Of a DNA stretch of 64,000 bases, positions 51,424 through 60,753 are shown piece by piece (position 1 is the first letter of the stretch; each line of letters starts with the position of its first letter). This DNA is from Oscillospiraceae bacterium (GTDB lineage Bacteria > Bacillota > Clostridia > Oscillospirales > Acutalibacteraceae), in the NCBI GenBank assembly GCA_015066565.1, contig SVOB01000001.1, positions 682,001-746,000 of the forward strand. The letters are read 5' to 3'. The notes beneath the pieces were generated by a model. That model ran no database searches and was not told where the DNA came from. It saw only the letters and a list, made by a program, of their open reading frames with translations. The translations under genes were made by a program, and so were the position numbers.

Positions 51424-51425
51424 TA

Positions 51426-51498
<73 letters not shown>

Positions 51499-51508
51499 AA
51501 GCAAGAAG

Positions 51509-51537
51509 ATATTACCACATTTATGCTGTAAAATCAA
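51509..51537 (-). promoter_or_regulatory. Promoter of tRNA-Ala
   Basis: On the minus strand: TTGATT (51532-51537), 17 bases, TAATAT (51509-51514). A TGCTATAAT extended -10 (51545-51553) on the plus strand probably serves the sigma-factor gene. Confidence 0.65.
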
Positions 51538-51623
51538 GTTTTTATGCTATAATTAAAAAAACAAAATTTTTTTGTAAGAAAAAAACGTTTTCTGAGTCTT
51601 ATGCTATGAAGGGAGGTGGAACA

Positions 51624-52115
51624 GTGACGGATTTTGAAAAAATATATTCGGAATACTTTGACTCGGTTTACTCATACATTCTTCGTCTTTCGGGTAACAG
51701 GCAGACCGCCGAGGACATTACCTCGGAAACCTTTTTCAAGGCTATGAAGGCGATTGACGGCTTCCGCGGAGACTGTGAAATAAGGGTCTGGCTTTGTCAG
51801 ATTGCCAAAAACTGCTATTATTCCCAGATTAAGAAGCAAAAGGATATTCTTCCGTTAAACGAAGACTCCGCCCTCAGCGAAGAGGGGCTTGAAGAAAAAC
51901 TGATTAAAGCCGACGAAGCCGAACGGATAAGAAACGCTCTTCATAAAATCAACGAGCCATACAGAGAGGTTTTTATGTGGAGGGTGTTTGCCGAAATGAG
52001 CTTTAAGCAAATCGGCAGTATCTTTTCAAAAAACGAAAACTGGGCTTGCGTCACTTACCACCGAGCGAGAAAAATGATTTTAGATAAGCTGGAGGAAAAC
52101 GATAATGAAAAATGA
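51624..52115 (+). CDS. ECF-type RNA polymerase sigma factor
   Basis: A 163-residue sigma-70 family protein with region 2 (FDSVYSYILRLSGN, AEDITSETFFKAMKAI) and region 4 (EPYREVFMWRVFAEMSFKQIG), the classic ECF pair. The start is GTG 51624 after AGGGAGG; ATG at 51606 is upstream of that site. The 11-base overlap with the anti-sigma gene indicates a co-translated regulatory pair that responds to an envelope signal. Confidence 0.88.
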   Translation: MTDFEKIYSEYFDSVYSYILRLSGNRQTAEDITSETFFKAMKAIDGFRGDCEIRVWLCQIAKNCYYSQIKKQKDILPLNEDSALSEEGLEEKLIKADEAERIRNALHKINEPYREVFMWRVFAEMSFKQIGSIFSKNENWACVTYHRARKMILDKLEENDNEK

Positions 52116-53139
52116 TTGCAGTATAGTAAAGGATTTATTACCCCTTTACTCGGAAGATATGTTAAGCGAGGAAACGGCGCAATTCGTTTCCGAACACCTT
52201 AAAGGTTGTGAAAACTGCGAAAAGGAATATGAGAGCCTTAAAGGCGGTTACACATTTGAAAAGACGGAAAATACGGCGCCGATTAAGGAAATAAAGAAAA
52301 GAATAGTCAGAAAGAGGATTGCCTCCGCCGTTCTTTCGGTCTTTCTTGTTCTGACAATACTTTTCACAGGCTATTCGCTTCTGAGCGCAAGGGATTATTT
52401 TGAATATGACAGTTCGCTTATGACGGTGAACGACAAGGTAAGAATTGTCCCGATTGAATCCCCCAACGGAAAAGTAGTCGGAAGTTCCTTCGCAGTCACT
52501 TTGCCCGACGAAACCGACCCGAATGAAGATGCTTTGGGCATTTCGCTTGTAATGTTTGACGAGAGGGTGACGGGCTGTTCGTACTATTTTACCTATGAGC
52601 CGGAAACCGACACCCATTCAGGCACCGACGGCGGCTGGGTATGCCACATTGAAGCGTGGACCACCCTTTGGGACAGACTTGTAAAGGTCGTGAATGAAAA
52701 ACTCGGCAGGGAAACCAGCCCGCAGCTTCTTGAAATCAAAGGGCATCCGACTTATTCGATTTATTATTCCTCTAACAACGGACAGGACGAAACGCATATC
52801 AGAGGGTCAAATATATACAAAGGACTTGCTTTGCCGAGGCTGACGCTCAATTATTACATTGTTATTGCGGCGGCGTGCTTTATAGTTTCTTTAACCCTCC
52901 TGCTCATCTTCCGCAAAAAAGAAAAATTCGGAAAAATAATGACCTATGTTTCATTTGTTCCCCTTTCCTATATCATAAGCTCGCTTGCGGTAATGGGCTT
53001 TGACGCGACAACCTATTCGTTGACAAGAGACTTAAAGCTGATAATTGTTCTGAGCATTTTTATTCTGTGCATATTCGTTTCGGTTTACAGAATCGTTCAG
53101 GTCAGAAAAGAGATAAAGGAAATAAACAAACTGAACTGA
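52105..53139 (+). CDS. Zinc-finger anti-sigma factor, membrane bound
   Basis: A 344-residue protein. The N-terminal HC2 zinc finger has C5 and H31-x3-C35-x2-C38 (SEHLKGCENC). A membrane helix follows at about 70-92. An extracellular domain of about 150 residues is unlike other known sensors to me. Three more helices close the C-terminus. It would hold the ECF sigma factor until an outside stress is sensed. Much longer than simple anti-sigma factors, so the outer domain is probably the sensor. Confidence 0.85.
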   Translation: MKNDCSIVKDLLPLYSEDMLSEETAQFVSEHLKGCENCEKEYESLKGGYTFEKTENTAPIKEIKKRIVRKRIASAVLSVFLVLTILFTGYSLLSARDYFEYDSSLMTVNDKVRIVPIESPNGKVVGSSFAVTLPDETDPNEDALGISLVMFDERVTGCSYYFTYEPETDTHSGTDGGWVCHIEAWTTLWDRLVKVVNEKLGRETSPQLLEIKGHPTYSIYYSSNNGQDETHIRGSNIYKGLALPRLTLNYYIVIAAACFIVSLTLLLIFRKKEKFGKIMTYVSFVPLSYIISSLAVMGFDATTYSLTRDLKLIIVLSIFILCIFVSVYRIVQVRKEIKEINKLN

Positions 53140-53148
53140 ATAAAAAAG

Positions 53149-53181
53149 AAAGAGCTGAGATTATTTCTTAGCTCTTTTTAT
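53149..53181. terminator. Terminator between the anti-sigma and phosphoesterase genes
   Basis: AAAGAGCT pairs with AGCTCTTT, and runs into the end of the convergent gene. Confidence 0.65.
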
Positions 53182-54285
53182 TATCTCTTTCGATACAACG
53201 AAAACCGCTGTGCCGAGAGCAGCGTATTTAAGCGTTTTTACCGCCGCTTTTCTGACGTCATAAACGCTCGGAGGCGAAACGGTATAAGCAAAATCCTTAA
53301 CGGGAGTTTTCATTTTGAAATCAGTCAGGTCACGGCAGGTTACGGTGTAGGTTTCGTAGTTTTCAATATCGTTTTCATCAAAAACGAAAGCCCTCATTCC
53401 CCTGTCAAGCCCGGGTCCGTAAATATTAAAGCCGCAACCCTGGGCATAGCCGAGGTCAATCCCGTCAACCTTTCCGTGAAAGCTGTTATTGTGGTCATGA
53501 CCGAAGTAAACTCCGAGCACCTCGCCCTTTTCTTTAAAGGCGGAAAGCTCGTGAATATCCCTGTCGGGAACGGCGGGGCTTTCTTTCATAAAGCCGTTTT
53601 TATCAACCATGTTGTAATCTAGCTTATAAAAGCCCTTGAAGTTACGGTAAGACTCAACCGAGCCCTTTTCGTTTTTCTTAACCCGTTTGAGAAGTGAAAA
53701 GACCTCAACGGGCGGAATATGCTGAAAGACAATACTCTTCAGGCAGGCGCCGTTTTTCTTTTCAAAGGAATCGCGGACTTTTCTGTACCAGTTGAGCTGG
53801 TTTTCGTCAAGGCTGTCGTAACCGCCTAAGGACAGCGAGCCGTTGGTATCGAGAATGTATAAAAGCAGCTTTTCCTTTTCGTCCGAACCGCTGACAGTTA
53901 TATAATGGTTGGCGACGCCCTTTATGCTTTCGTTTCCGTCAAACGCAAGGCAGTTTTTAAACGAACGGTAGAATTCAAGCTGTTCCTTTTTCGTAAAAGC
54001 AGGGTTGTCATCGTGATTTCCGAAGCAAAAAGTAAAAGGAATATTCCTTTCAACAACTGGAGAAAGGATATTCTCAATCGCCCGTTTAATCTTTTCGTCA
54101 GTTTTTCCGAATTTCAGAAAAAGACCGTAGCCCTTGACCTGGTCACCCGAAAAAACAACCAAATCGGGCTTTTCTTTATCAAGAGCCTTTTCAATTAACT
54201 GAAGAGTGTCGGGCGAGGTTTTATCGGTATCCTGAACGTCCGCAATCTGCATTATCTTAAATTTTCCGTTATTAAATGAAAGCAT
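53161..54285 (-). CDS. Metallophosphoesterase with C-terminal membrane helix
   Basis: A 374-residue calcineurin-type enzyme: IADVQD, VVFSGDQV, FCFGNHDDNP, VFQHIPPVE and FGHDHNNSF give all five metal/active-site motifs. A hydrophobic helix at the end (YAALGTAVFVVSKEII) could tether it to the membrane. Substrates may be phospholipid-like or nucleotide phosphodiesters. The zinc-ribbon gene ends three bases upstream, so both are co-transcribed. Confidence 0.85.
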   Translation of the reverse strand: MLSFNNGKFKIMQIADVQDTDKTSPDTLQLIEKALDKEKPDLVVFSGDQVKGYGLFLKFGKTDEKIKRAIENILSPVVERNIPFTFCFGNHDDNPAFTKKEQLEFYRSFKNCLAFDGNESIKGVANHYITVSGSDEKEKLLLYILDTNGSLSLGGYDSLDENQLNWYRKVRDSFEKKNGACLKSIVFQHIPPVEVFSLLKRVKKNEKGSVESYRNFKGFYKLDYNMVDKNGFMKESPAVPDRDIHELSAFKEKGEVLGVYFGHDHNNSFHGKVDGIDLGYAQGCGFNIYGPGLDRGMRAFVFDENDIENYETYTVTCRDLTDFKMKTPVKDFAYTVSPPSVYDVRKAAVKTLKYAALGTAVFVVSKEIIKRAKK

Positions 54286-54287
54286 AA

Positions 54288-55214
54288 TCAGTCAGTTTCA
54301 TAGGCGTTGACAAACGAGTCAATTACCTGCTTATTTATATTTCCGTCTGTCGTGTTTATTTCAACAAAGAATACTCTTCCGTCGGACACAACTGCGAAAG
54401 TATCGGAAACACGCTGTTCGCCGTCCTTATCTTCAAAGGTTGCGGTTATATGCTTCAGTTCGGTATCGCCGACCTTTTTATCGGTAATATCCGAAAAATG
54501 CGAATCGTAGTCGTCGGTCCAATCGCTCTTGCTCATTTCATAGTAAACATCTGACGAATAAAAATCGAGAAACTCTTCTGCGTTATCGGAATAATCAGTT
54601 CCCGTTAAGATATAGTCTTTTCCGCTTTCAAGATAGTATTCAGCCTCGGTGAACGTATGAACTCCGTTATCGCCGTCGCTTTCTTCAAAGCCCTCGGGAA
54701 TTACGAACGCAAGATTAACCTTATCGTTCAAATAATACTTGCCGTCAATTCTTCCGCCGAAATCGGTTTCGCCTTCCTCATAGGAATAATCGTCATAGTT
54801 GTATGAATTATTGTCGTCAAAATCAGAATCGTTTTTAAATAAGACTGGACCGATTATCGGAATTATAACAGTTATGATTATGGATAGTATAATGACAACA
54901 ACAAGGGCAGTGCCGCAGCCGCTTTTCTTTTTAGTATTAACCTGACTTCTCGCAAAGGCGGCTGACGGAAGATTTGACACAGGCGGCATCTGCCCGATAG
55001 GCTTTTTTTCAACAAACGGGTTTTCCCTTACCTTATTCGGATTAACACTGCCTGTATGAACTTTCGTTTTCTGAGGAGTTGAACTCGGTCTTGTGTCGGT
55101 ATAGCTTCTGTAGTTTATATTTTTACCCGAACACTCCGAATCAACCGCAGTTCCGCATTCGTTACAGTATTTAGCCTTGTCGTCAAGATGGCTTCCGCAA
55201 AAAGGACAACGCAT
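54288..55214 (-). CDS. Zinc-ribbon membrane protein
   Basis: The 308-residue protein starts with a double-Cys zinc ribbon (MRCPFCGSHLDDKAKYCNECG) in the cytoplasm. A Ser/Pro-rich linker, one membrane helix (GTALVVVIILSIIITVIIPII) and an outer domain of about 170 residues with an acidic Asp/Tyr-rich beginning follow. No catalytic motif is seen. ATG 55214 has GGAG upstream and puts the ribbon at the N-terminus. Function unknown; this architecture is common in Clostridia. Confidence 0.75.
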   Translation of the reverse strand: MRCPFCGSHLDDKAKYCNECGTAVDSECSGKNINYRSYTDTRPSSTPQKTKVHTGSVNPNKVRENPFVEKKPIGQMPPVSNLPSAAFARSQVNTKKKSGCGTALVVVIILSIIITVIIPIIGPVLFKNDSDFDDNNSYNYDDYSYEEGETDFGGRIDGKYYLNDKVNLAFVIPEGFEESDGDNGVHTFTEAEYYLESGKDYILTGTDYSDNAEEFLDFYSSDVYYEMSKSDWTDDYDSHFSDITDKKVGDTELKHITATFEDKDGEQRVSDTFAVVSDGRVFFVEINTTDGNINKQVIDSFVNAYETD

Positions 55215-55269
55215 ATTCTCACACTCCCCTATCATATTATCTGAATTATACCACACTCGGTAAATAAAA

Positions 55270-55540
55270 TAAAGTCATAAATATCGGTTATTGCGGGACG
55301 TCGAGACGCCGTCCCCTACGGGAAAAATTATCAAAGGACATCTGTAGGGAGCGGCGACTCGACGCTCCAAAAAAAATAATATCTAATTTTGCGGGCTTTG
55401 ACAATCCCTCCGTCACGCCTTGCGTGACACCTCCCTTTGCACAAGGGAGGCTGGTTTGCGGGCGGCCAATGACCGCCCCTACGAAAACATTTTAATTTTT
55501 CATCATTCAGTAGGGACGAGCATTGCTCGTCCGTTTTTAA
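55270..55540. repeat. Cluster of short palindromic repeats, copy 1
   Basis: Units seen are GGGCGGCCAATGACCGCCCC, TGACACCTCCCTTTGCACAA (with GGGAGG), TAGGGACGAGCATTGCTCGT and GGAGCGGCGACTCGACGCTCC. Each is a short inverted repeat. The same set, in the same order but with small changes, recurs at 60380-60690. No gene is visible in 55.22-55.58 kb. Confidence 0.7.
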
Positions 55541-55550
55541 TTTGAAATAA

Positions 55551-55576
55551 AAAGGGCGGGAGCAATCCCCCGCCCT
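55551..55576 (-). terminator. Terminator of the CobW-type gene
   Basis: GGGCGGGG pairs with CCCGCCC on the minus strand, followed by T5. Confidence 0.75.
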
Positions 55577-55583
55577 GAAAATT

Positions 55584-56900
55584 TTATTTAGCGTTTTTAT
55601 CGATACAATCGTCAAGAGCCTTGATAATAGCCGCTTTATCCATACCCTTTCCGATAAAGACGAGCTTATTGATTCTGTCGCCGTAAACCGGGTCCCACAT
55701 TTCCTTAATGTCGGGGTTCATTTCAAGAATCTGCTGCTTTTCTTTTTCGGGGAAACAAACAATCCACGCGCCGTCGTCACGGACTGTCTTCTGTCTGCCG
55801 CTCTGTTCAAAGATATAAGCGATTTCGGGGTTTTCTTTAATCCAGAAAAGTCCCTTTGCGCGAATAACCTCTTTCGGGAAGCCCTCGTTTATAAACTGCT
55901 CGAACTTGTCCTTTATCATAGGCTTAACGTTCTGGTAAACGAAGGTCGAAATGCCGTATTCCTCAGCCTCGCCCTCGTCGTGATGATGGTGATGGTGGTG
56001 GTGATGACCGTGTTCGTGGTCGTCGTCATCATCGTCGTCATCATGGTCGTGGTGGTGATGTTCATGCTCGTCATGGTCATCATCGTCATCGTGGTCGTGA
56101 TGGTGATGCTCATGTTCATCGTGGTCATCATCGTCGCAGTGATGGCTTTCGCCGTTTTCGCCCTCGGTTTCCATAGCCTGAAGCCAGCCTGCCGACTCAA
56201 CAATCTTTTCATAATCGAAGCGGTGGGTATCAAGGATTTCGCCTACGTCAACGCTTCCGAAGGTCGTTTCGATTATCTTCGCTTTCGGCTGAAGAGCCTT
56301 AATAACGGCGATAACATTAGCCTTTTCTTCGTCGGTAACCTCGTCAACCTTATTGAGAATAATTGTTGTGCAATACTCAATCTGCTGAATCAAAAGGTTT
56401 TCAATGTCCTCTTCGTCAAGGTTATCGTTGAGAAGAGCCTTGCCTGAAGAAAACTCGTCAGCCATTCTCTTGGCGTCAACAACTGTCGTAATATTATCGA
56501 GATAAACAACGCCGGGAATACCCATACTCTTGTCCGTTCCGTCAAGGGCGCAGATTGAGCCTGCAATCGGACCGGGCTCACAGATACCCGAAGCCTCGAT
56601 AAGAATATAATCGAACTTTCTTGAACGGGCAAGCTCGACAATCTGGTTCATAAGGTCAACCTTCAAAGTACAGCAGATACAGCCGTTCGAAAGCGGAACA
56701 AGGCTGTCGTCCTTCTGGGTGACAGCGCCGCCCTTCTGAATAAGCGAAGCGTCAATATTGACCTCGCCTATATCGTTGACAATAACCGCAACCTTATAGC
56801 CCTCCTGATTGGCGAGGACGTGGTTTAAAAGCGTAGTTTTACCCGCTCCGAGATAACCCGTAAGAAGAGAAACGGGAATTCTTTTTCTTTTTGCTAACAT
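55584..56900 (-). CDS. CobW/COG0523-type GTPase with long His/Asp-rich metal-binding stretch
   Basis: The 438-residue G3E GTPase has Walker A GYLGAGKTTLL, the metal motif GCICCTLK and guanine site LNKVDE. Between the two halves, at about 248-312, is a run made almost only of His, Asp and Glu (several tens of metal ligands). Relatives deliver Zn, Co or Ni to target enzymes under metal limitation. The stretch suggests metal storage or buffering. Start ATG 56900 has an upstream GGAG. It follows a small gene that carries a CxCDGC motif and is likely co-transcribed. Confidence 0.9.
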   Translation of the reverse strand: MLAKRKRIPVSLLTGYLGAGKTTLLNHVLANQEGYKVAVIVNDIGEVNIDASLIQKGGAVTQKDDSLVPLSNGCICCTLKVDLMNQIVELARSRKFDYILIEASGICEPGPIAGSICALDGTDKSMGIPGVVYLDNITTVVDAKRMADEFSSGKALLNDNLDEEDIENLLIQQIEYCTTIILNKVDEVTDEEKANVIAVIKALQPKAKIIETTFGSVDVGEILDTHRFDYEKIVESAGWLQAMETEGENGESHHCDDDDHDEHEHHHHDHDDDDDHDEHEHHHHDHDDDDDDDDHEHGHHHHHHHHHDEGEAEEYGISTFVYQNVKPMIKDKFEQFINEGFPKEVIRAKGLFWIKENPEIAYIFEQSGRQKTVRDDGAWIVCFPEKEKQQILEMNPDIKEMWDPVYGDRINKLVFIGKGMDKAAIIKALDDCIDKNAK

Positions 56901-56918
56901 ATTTTCAACTCCAAAAAA

Positions 56919-57266
56919 TTATTTAAGAAATTCGTCTTTCTTTTCAAGTATTGCAGCTCCCGCTCTGCAGCCGTCACAGATACAGACTGTTTCGCCGTTT
57001 GCCTTAGCCGCTCTCGCCGCCGCAAGCATACCCTCAAGGGCGTCGCCGAAAATTCCCTTTGCCGCGTCGGATTCAAAAAACGCAAGAGTATTGTCAAGTT
57101 TGCATACATCCTCTTCAAGCTCGGAAATTAACATAGCGGCTTTTGATTTTTCGTTTCCTGCGTCTGTTTCGCTCAGATACATTTTACAGGCTTCACGAAG
57201 CTCGGGACAGGTGCTTGACGCGTTAAGCACAGCTTCAACCATTTCTCTTTTCTCTGAAATTGTCAT
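56919..57266 (-). CDS. Small conserved-looking protein with CxCDGC motif
   Basis: A 115-residue, mostly helical, acidic protein. The C-terminal VCICDGCRAGAAILEKK holds three closely spaced Cys. AGG-type ribosome binding sites precede it. The CobW-type GTPase gene starts 18 bases downstream, so the two probably work in one metal-linked pathway. No family name recognised with certainty. Confidence 0.65.
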   Translation of the reverse strand: MTISEKREMVEAVLNASSTCPELREACKMYLSETDAGNEKSKAAMLISELEEDVCKLDNTLAFFESDAAKGIFGDALEGMLAAARAAKANGETVCICDGCRAGAAILEKKDEFLK

Positions 57267-57394
57267 TTCTGTCTTCCTCCTTAAACTAAACTTTTATAAT
57301 TATATCACAAATAATTGCTAAATCAAATAGTAAACTTGCACATTGTTTAAAAAAATAGAAAATGTTATAATATTTTATTGATAAAAAGAGGTTA

Positions 57395-57865
57395 ATGTAT
57401 ATGGACTTTGACTACATTCTGATTCTCGGAGGTCCGATTAAGGACAACAAGCCGAGCGACATACTTTTTCAGAGAATAAAAACGGGCGCCGATTACCTTA
57501 AAGCGCACCCGTCGGTCAGGGTCGTGGTTTCGGGTGGTATGACCGCTAAAAGCTGTTCGGTTTCCGAAGCCGAAATAATGAAAAATACACTGCTTGAGCT
57601 TGAAATTGAAGAAGACAGAATTATCCTTGAAGAAAAAGCAATGACAACGCTCGAGAATTTCAAAAACACAAGGGAATTGCTCGGCGACAACGTAAGAATC
57701 GCCTTTGTAACAAGTAAATTTCATATATGGCGAAGCAAAAAAATAATGAAAAAAGCGGGCGTTGACTACATTCCCATATCCGCCCCTAACGGAGAGCATT
57801 CGCTCAGATTCCGAATTAGAGAAGCCTTCCTTAAGCCTTTGGCGGCGGTCGGCATAATATGGTGA
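57395..57865 (+). CDS. YdcF/SanA-like protein (DUF218)
   Basis: A 156-residue protein with the DUF218 pattern ILGGPIKDNKPSD, VVVSGGMTA, LEEKAMTTLENFKNTRELL and FVTSKFHIWRSKKIM. There is no signal peptide, unlike SanA. The family is linked with envelope integrity; biochemical activity is not known. It ends four bases before the phosphoesterase gene, in an operon with that and the GPH transporter. Confidence 0.78.
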   Translation: MYMDFDYILILGGPIKDNKPSDILFQRIKTGADYLKAHPSVRVVVSGGMTAKSCSVSEAEIMKNTLLELEIEEDRIILEEKAMTTLENFKNTRELLGDNVRIAFVTSKFHIWRSKKIMKKAGVDYIPISAPNGEHSLRFRIREAFLKPLAAVGIIW

Positions 57866-57869
57866 AAAA

Positions 57870-58820
57870 ATGTACGAAAAAATGAAAAAATCGCTTGACG
57901 ACACGCTGAAAAAATACAGCATTGTCGAACGGAGTGAAAAAGAAGAAAAAATCGAAAAACTTAATTCGAATCTTTCCTTTGTCGTCTGGGGCGACCCCCA
58001 GATTTCACGACTTTCACCCTTAAGGGCGGCGAGAGTTTATTACGCTGTTGAAGATATTAAGGGCTATGACGGAAAATTCGATTCGTTGGTTCTTGTAGGC
58101 GACCTTACGGAATACGGCGAAAAGGACGAATACAGAATGCTCGGCGAATTATTAAAGCCGGTTGAGGACAAATTCGATACGGTTTTTGCCGTGTCGGGAA
58201 ACCACGACGTCAGGTTAAAGGGCCATAAAAGCCAGCTTAAAAGGTTTGCGTCCTTTTTATCCTCGGTAAAGAACGGTGTTCCGAATCCGACAGACAGATA
58301 TTGGTTTTCGTATGATGTCAAGGGCTATAAATTCATTATGCTCGGCTCGGACAGAAATACATTTGAAGGCTCGTTTATAAGCAACAGCCAGTTAAAATGG
58401 CTTGATAACGAATTAGGCAATTCAGATAAAACCAAACCCGTTTTCATTTTTAACCATCAACCGCTGAAAAAGACTAACGGCTTGCCCAAGACCTTTTTAG
58501 GCAGGGGTAAATGGAGAGGCTCTGTCGGTTGGGATTCGGATAAATTAAGGGCGATTTTTGAAAAATATAACAACGTAATCTATATCACGGGCCACCTCCA
58601 CTACTGCACAAGCGAATACACATACGAGGATTGCGGCAGTTTCAAAGCAATCAACGCACCGACAGTAGGCGTTATTAATCACGGACCCTTCAAACGCTTT
58701 ACGCAGGGACTGATTTTCAACGTATTTGACGACAGAATTGAAGTTCGTTCACGCGTATTCGGCGAGGGTGTTTACGTTCCCGAAAACATAGCTAACAGTC
58801 AATTCACAATCAATATATAA
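57870..58820 (+). CDS. Calcineurin-like metallophosphoesterase
   Basis: A 316-residue enzyme: VWGDPQISR, LVGDLTEYG, VSGNHDVRL, IFNHQPLKK and ITGHLHYCTS contain the two-metal active site. Cytoplasmic, no signal. MYEKMKK allows two starts (57870 or 57882) and neither has a good ribosome binding site, so it may rely on coupling with the DUF218 gene. The GPH transporter gene follows directly, hinting at a sugar phosphate or phosphodiester substrate. Confidence 0.82.
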   Translation: MYEKMKKSLDDTLKKYSIVERSEKEEKIEKLNSNLSFVVWGDPQISRLSPLRAARVYYAVEDIKGYDGKFDSLVLVGDLTEYGEKDEYRMLGELLKPVEDKFDTVFAVSGNHDVRLKGHKSQLKRFASFLSSVKNGVPNPTDRYWFSYDVKGYKFIMLGSDRNTFEGSFISNSQLKWLDNELGNSDKTKPVFIFNHQPLKKTNGLPKTFLGRGKWRGSVGWDSDKLRAIFEKYNNVIYITGHLHYCTSEYTYEDCGSFKAINAPTVGVINHGPFKRFTQGLIFNVFDDRIEVRSRVFGEGVYVPENIANSQFTINI

Positions 58821-58832
58821 AGGAGAATGAAT

Positions 58833-60332
58833 ATGAGTGACGCATTACAAAAAAAATACGTCGGTAAAAAAGAACTGTGGATGTTCTCTATCGGCGGTAT
58901 GGGCCAGGGCATGATTTACGCTATGATGTCCAGCTACATAAGCGACTATTATGTTAATATTCTTCATTTACCGCTTATGTTCGTGCTTTTGCTTATGCTC
59001 CTGGCAAGAGTATGGGACGCCATCAACGACCCGCTTATGGGTATGATTGTTGACCGCCACACTACTAAATGGGGCAAATTGAAGCCTTATATAATCTTTG
59101 CGGCGGTTCCGATAGCGGTGCTTACTATTCTTATGTATTTAAGCCCGTCGCTTGACACGAAGCCCCTTATGATTTATTCGGCGGTTGTCTATGTTCTCTG
59201 GGGAATGATTTACACAATGGCTGACGTTCCGTTCTGGAGCATTCCCAACGTTATCACCCCGAACGCAGACGAGAGAAGCCACGTTGTTTCGTTTTCAAAA
59301 ATCTGGAACTCCGTAGGCTCGGCTCTTCCCGAAATTTTCTTCTTTGCATCAGGCTTCCTTCTTCCGCTGTTCCTCGACACCTCAAACCCAGAGGAATACA
59401 ACAAGAAAAAGTACCTCATTATTGCCGCGAGCGTTGTAGCAATCGGCATTGTAATGTATGTCAATTCATATTTCCATATTAAAGAGAGAGCCGTTCCGCC
59501 CGTTAAAAAGCACGAAAAGGGCGAGGATTCACAGCTCAAACGTCTTTTCAAATGCAAGCCTTTGCTTCTTGTAATTCTTATGGGCGTTTTCTCGTCGGGA
59601 AGATACATGGTTCAGGCGGCGGCAATTCACGTTGCAAGATACGCTTTCTATATAGGTCCCGACCTCAACGGAATGACTCTTGAAGAAAAGACGGCGGCTA
59701 TTGACGCGTCGGTAGGTTCGGTTAAAACTATTTTCCAGATGTGCGCCGTTGTCGGTATGTTCGGCGCAACAATACTTATGCCGAAGCTTATGCAGAAATT
59801 CGACTACAAAAAACTGCTTATAACAACCTGTCTTGCAGGCTTTGTCGCTTCAATAGGCACAACCCTTATAGGCTGGTTCACCGCTAACCTTTATCTTTGC
59901 ATCCCGTTCATTCTTATCCAGTGCATACCGCTCGGCGTTATCAACACAATTTCAATCGCCATGATTTACGACTGTCTTGACTTTATGGAACTCAAGACAG
60001 GCCACCGTGACAACGCTCTCGGCTCGGCTTGTCAGGGCTTTATAAACAAGCTCGGCTCGGCGCTTTCGACGGTAGGCATTGTCGCTATGTATATGGCAAT
60101 CGGTATGAAGCCCGACCAGATGCTTTCTTCAACAGCAATCGTTGCGGCAACCGAGCTTCCCCGCTGGCAGAACTTCGCTATGTTCTCGCTCGTTTCTATA
60201 GTACCCGGACTTAGTATGTTGCTTTGCGCAATACCGATGTTCTTCTATAAGCTTTCGGGCGAAAATAAGAAGAAGATGCAGAAAGACCTTCAGGAGAAGA
60301 GAATCGCCGAGGGCTTTACTGTTTCGGAATAA
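58833..60332 (+). CDS. GPH-type (MFS) sugar symporter
   Basis: The 499-residue transporter has twelve helices and the GPH signature INDPLMGMIVDRHTTKWGKLKPYI (in part DPLMGMIVDRHTTKWGKLKP). It imports a sugar, glycoside or hexuronide with a cation. The start at 58833 is the better spaced of two ATGs after AAAGGAG. It is last in an operon with the DUF218 and phosphoesterase genes. Confidence 0.87.
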   Translation: MSDALQKKYVGKKELWMFSIGGMGQGMIYAMMSSYISDYYVNILHLPLMFVLLLMLLARVWDAINDPLMGMIVDRHTTKWGKLKPYIIFAAVPIAVLTILMYLSPSLDTKPLMIYSAVVYVLWGMIYTMADVPFWSIPNVITPNADERSHVVSFSKIWNSVGSALPEIFFFASGFLLPLFLDTSNPEEYNKKKYLIIAASVVAIGIVMYVNSYFHIKERAVPPVKKHEKGEDSQLKRLFKCKPLLLVILMGVFSSGRYMVQAAAIHVARYAFYIGPDLNGMTLEEKTAAIDASVGSVKTIFQMCAVVGMFGATILMPKLMQKFDYKKLLITTCLAGFVASIGTTLIGWFTANLYLCIPFILIQCIPLGVINTISIAMIYDCLDFMELKTGHRDNALGSACQGFINKLGSALSTVGIVAMYMAIGMKPDQMLSSTAIVAATELPRWQNFAMFSLVSIVPGLSMLLCAIPMFFYKLSGENKKKMQKDLQEKRIAEGFTVSE

Positions 60333-60344
60333 TTAATTAAACAA

Positions 60345-60375
60345 AAAAATCCCCTGAACAATTCAGGGGATTTTT
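60345..60375. terminator. Terminator of the GPH operon
   Basis: AAAAATCCCCTGAA pairs with TTCAGGGGATTTTT. Confidence 0.9.
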
Positions 60376-60379
60376 AATT

Positions 60380-60690
60380 TGAAGGGGCGGTGACCCGACG
60401 CTCCAAATAAATAATATCTGATTTTGCGGGACGTCGAGGTTACGTCTTCGCTCTTTGACAATCCCTCCGTCACGCCTTGCGTGACACCTCCCTTTGCACA
60501 AGGGAGGCTGGTTTGCGGGCGGCCGATGACCGCCCATACGATTGTATTGTAATTTATATTATGCCGTAGGGAGCGGCGACCCCGACGCTCCGAAATAAAT
60601 AACATCTGTATTTTCGGGCGGCCGATGACCGCCCCTACGATGACAGTTTTAATTCAACTCAAACCGTAGGGACGAGCATTGCTCGTCCGT
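60380..60690. repeat. Cluster of short palindromic repeats, copy 2
   Basis: It contains the same units as 55270-55540: CCCTCCGTCACGCCTTGCGT, GGGCGGCCGATGACCGCCC (twice), GGACGAGCATTGCTCGTCC and a GGAGCGGCGACC...GACGCTCC unit. A 26-base hairpin (60715-60740, ACAGCCGCCTC/GAGGCGGCTGT) follows and ends the small gene at 60754. No gene lies in 60.34-60.75 kb. Confidence 0.7.
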
Positions 60691-60753
60691 TTTTCAATAT
60701 TAATCAAAATGAAAACAGCCGCCTCAAACGAGGCGGCTGTTGATTCTTAAATA

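Noticed and set aside
55916-56447. Long open frames on both strands across the His-rich stretch
   Set aside because: They are low-complexity shadows (Met/Thr- or Val/Met-rich) of the repetitive GTPase codons and have no ribosome binding sites.
56919-57266. Ferredoxin or rubredoxin identity for the CxCDGC protein
   Set aside because: Only three Cys are clustered at one end, and the rest is helical and acidic, unlike either family.
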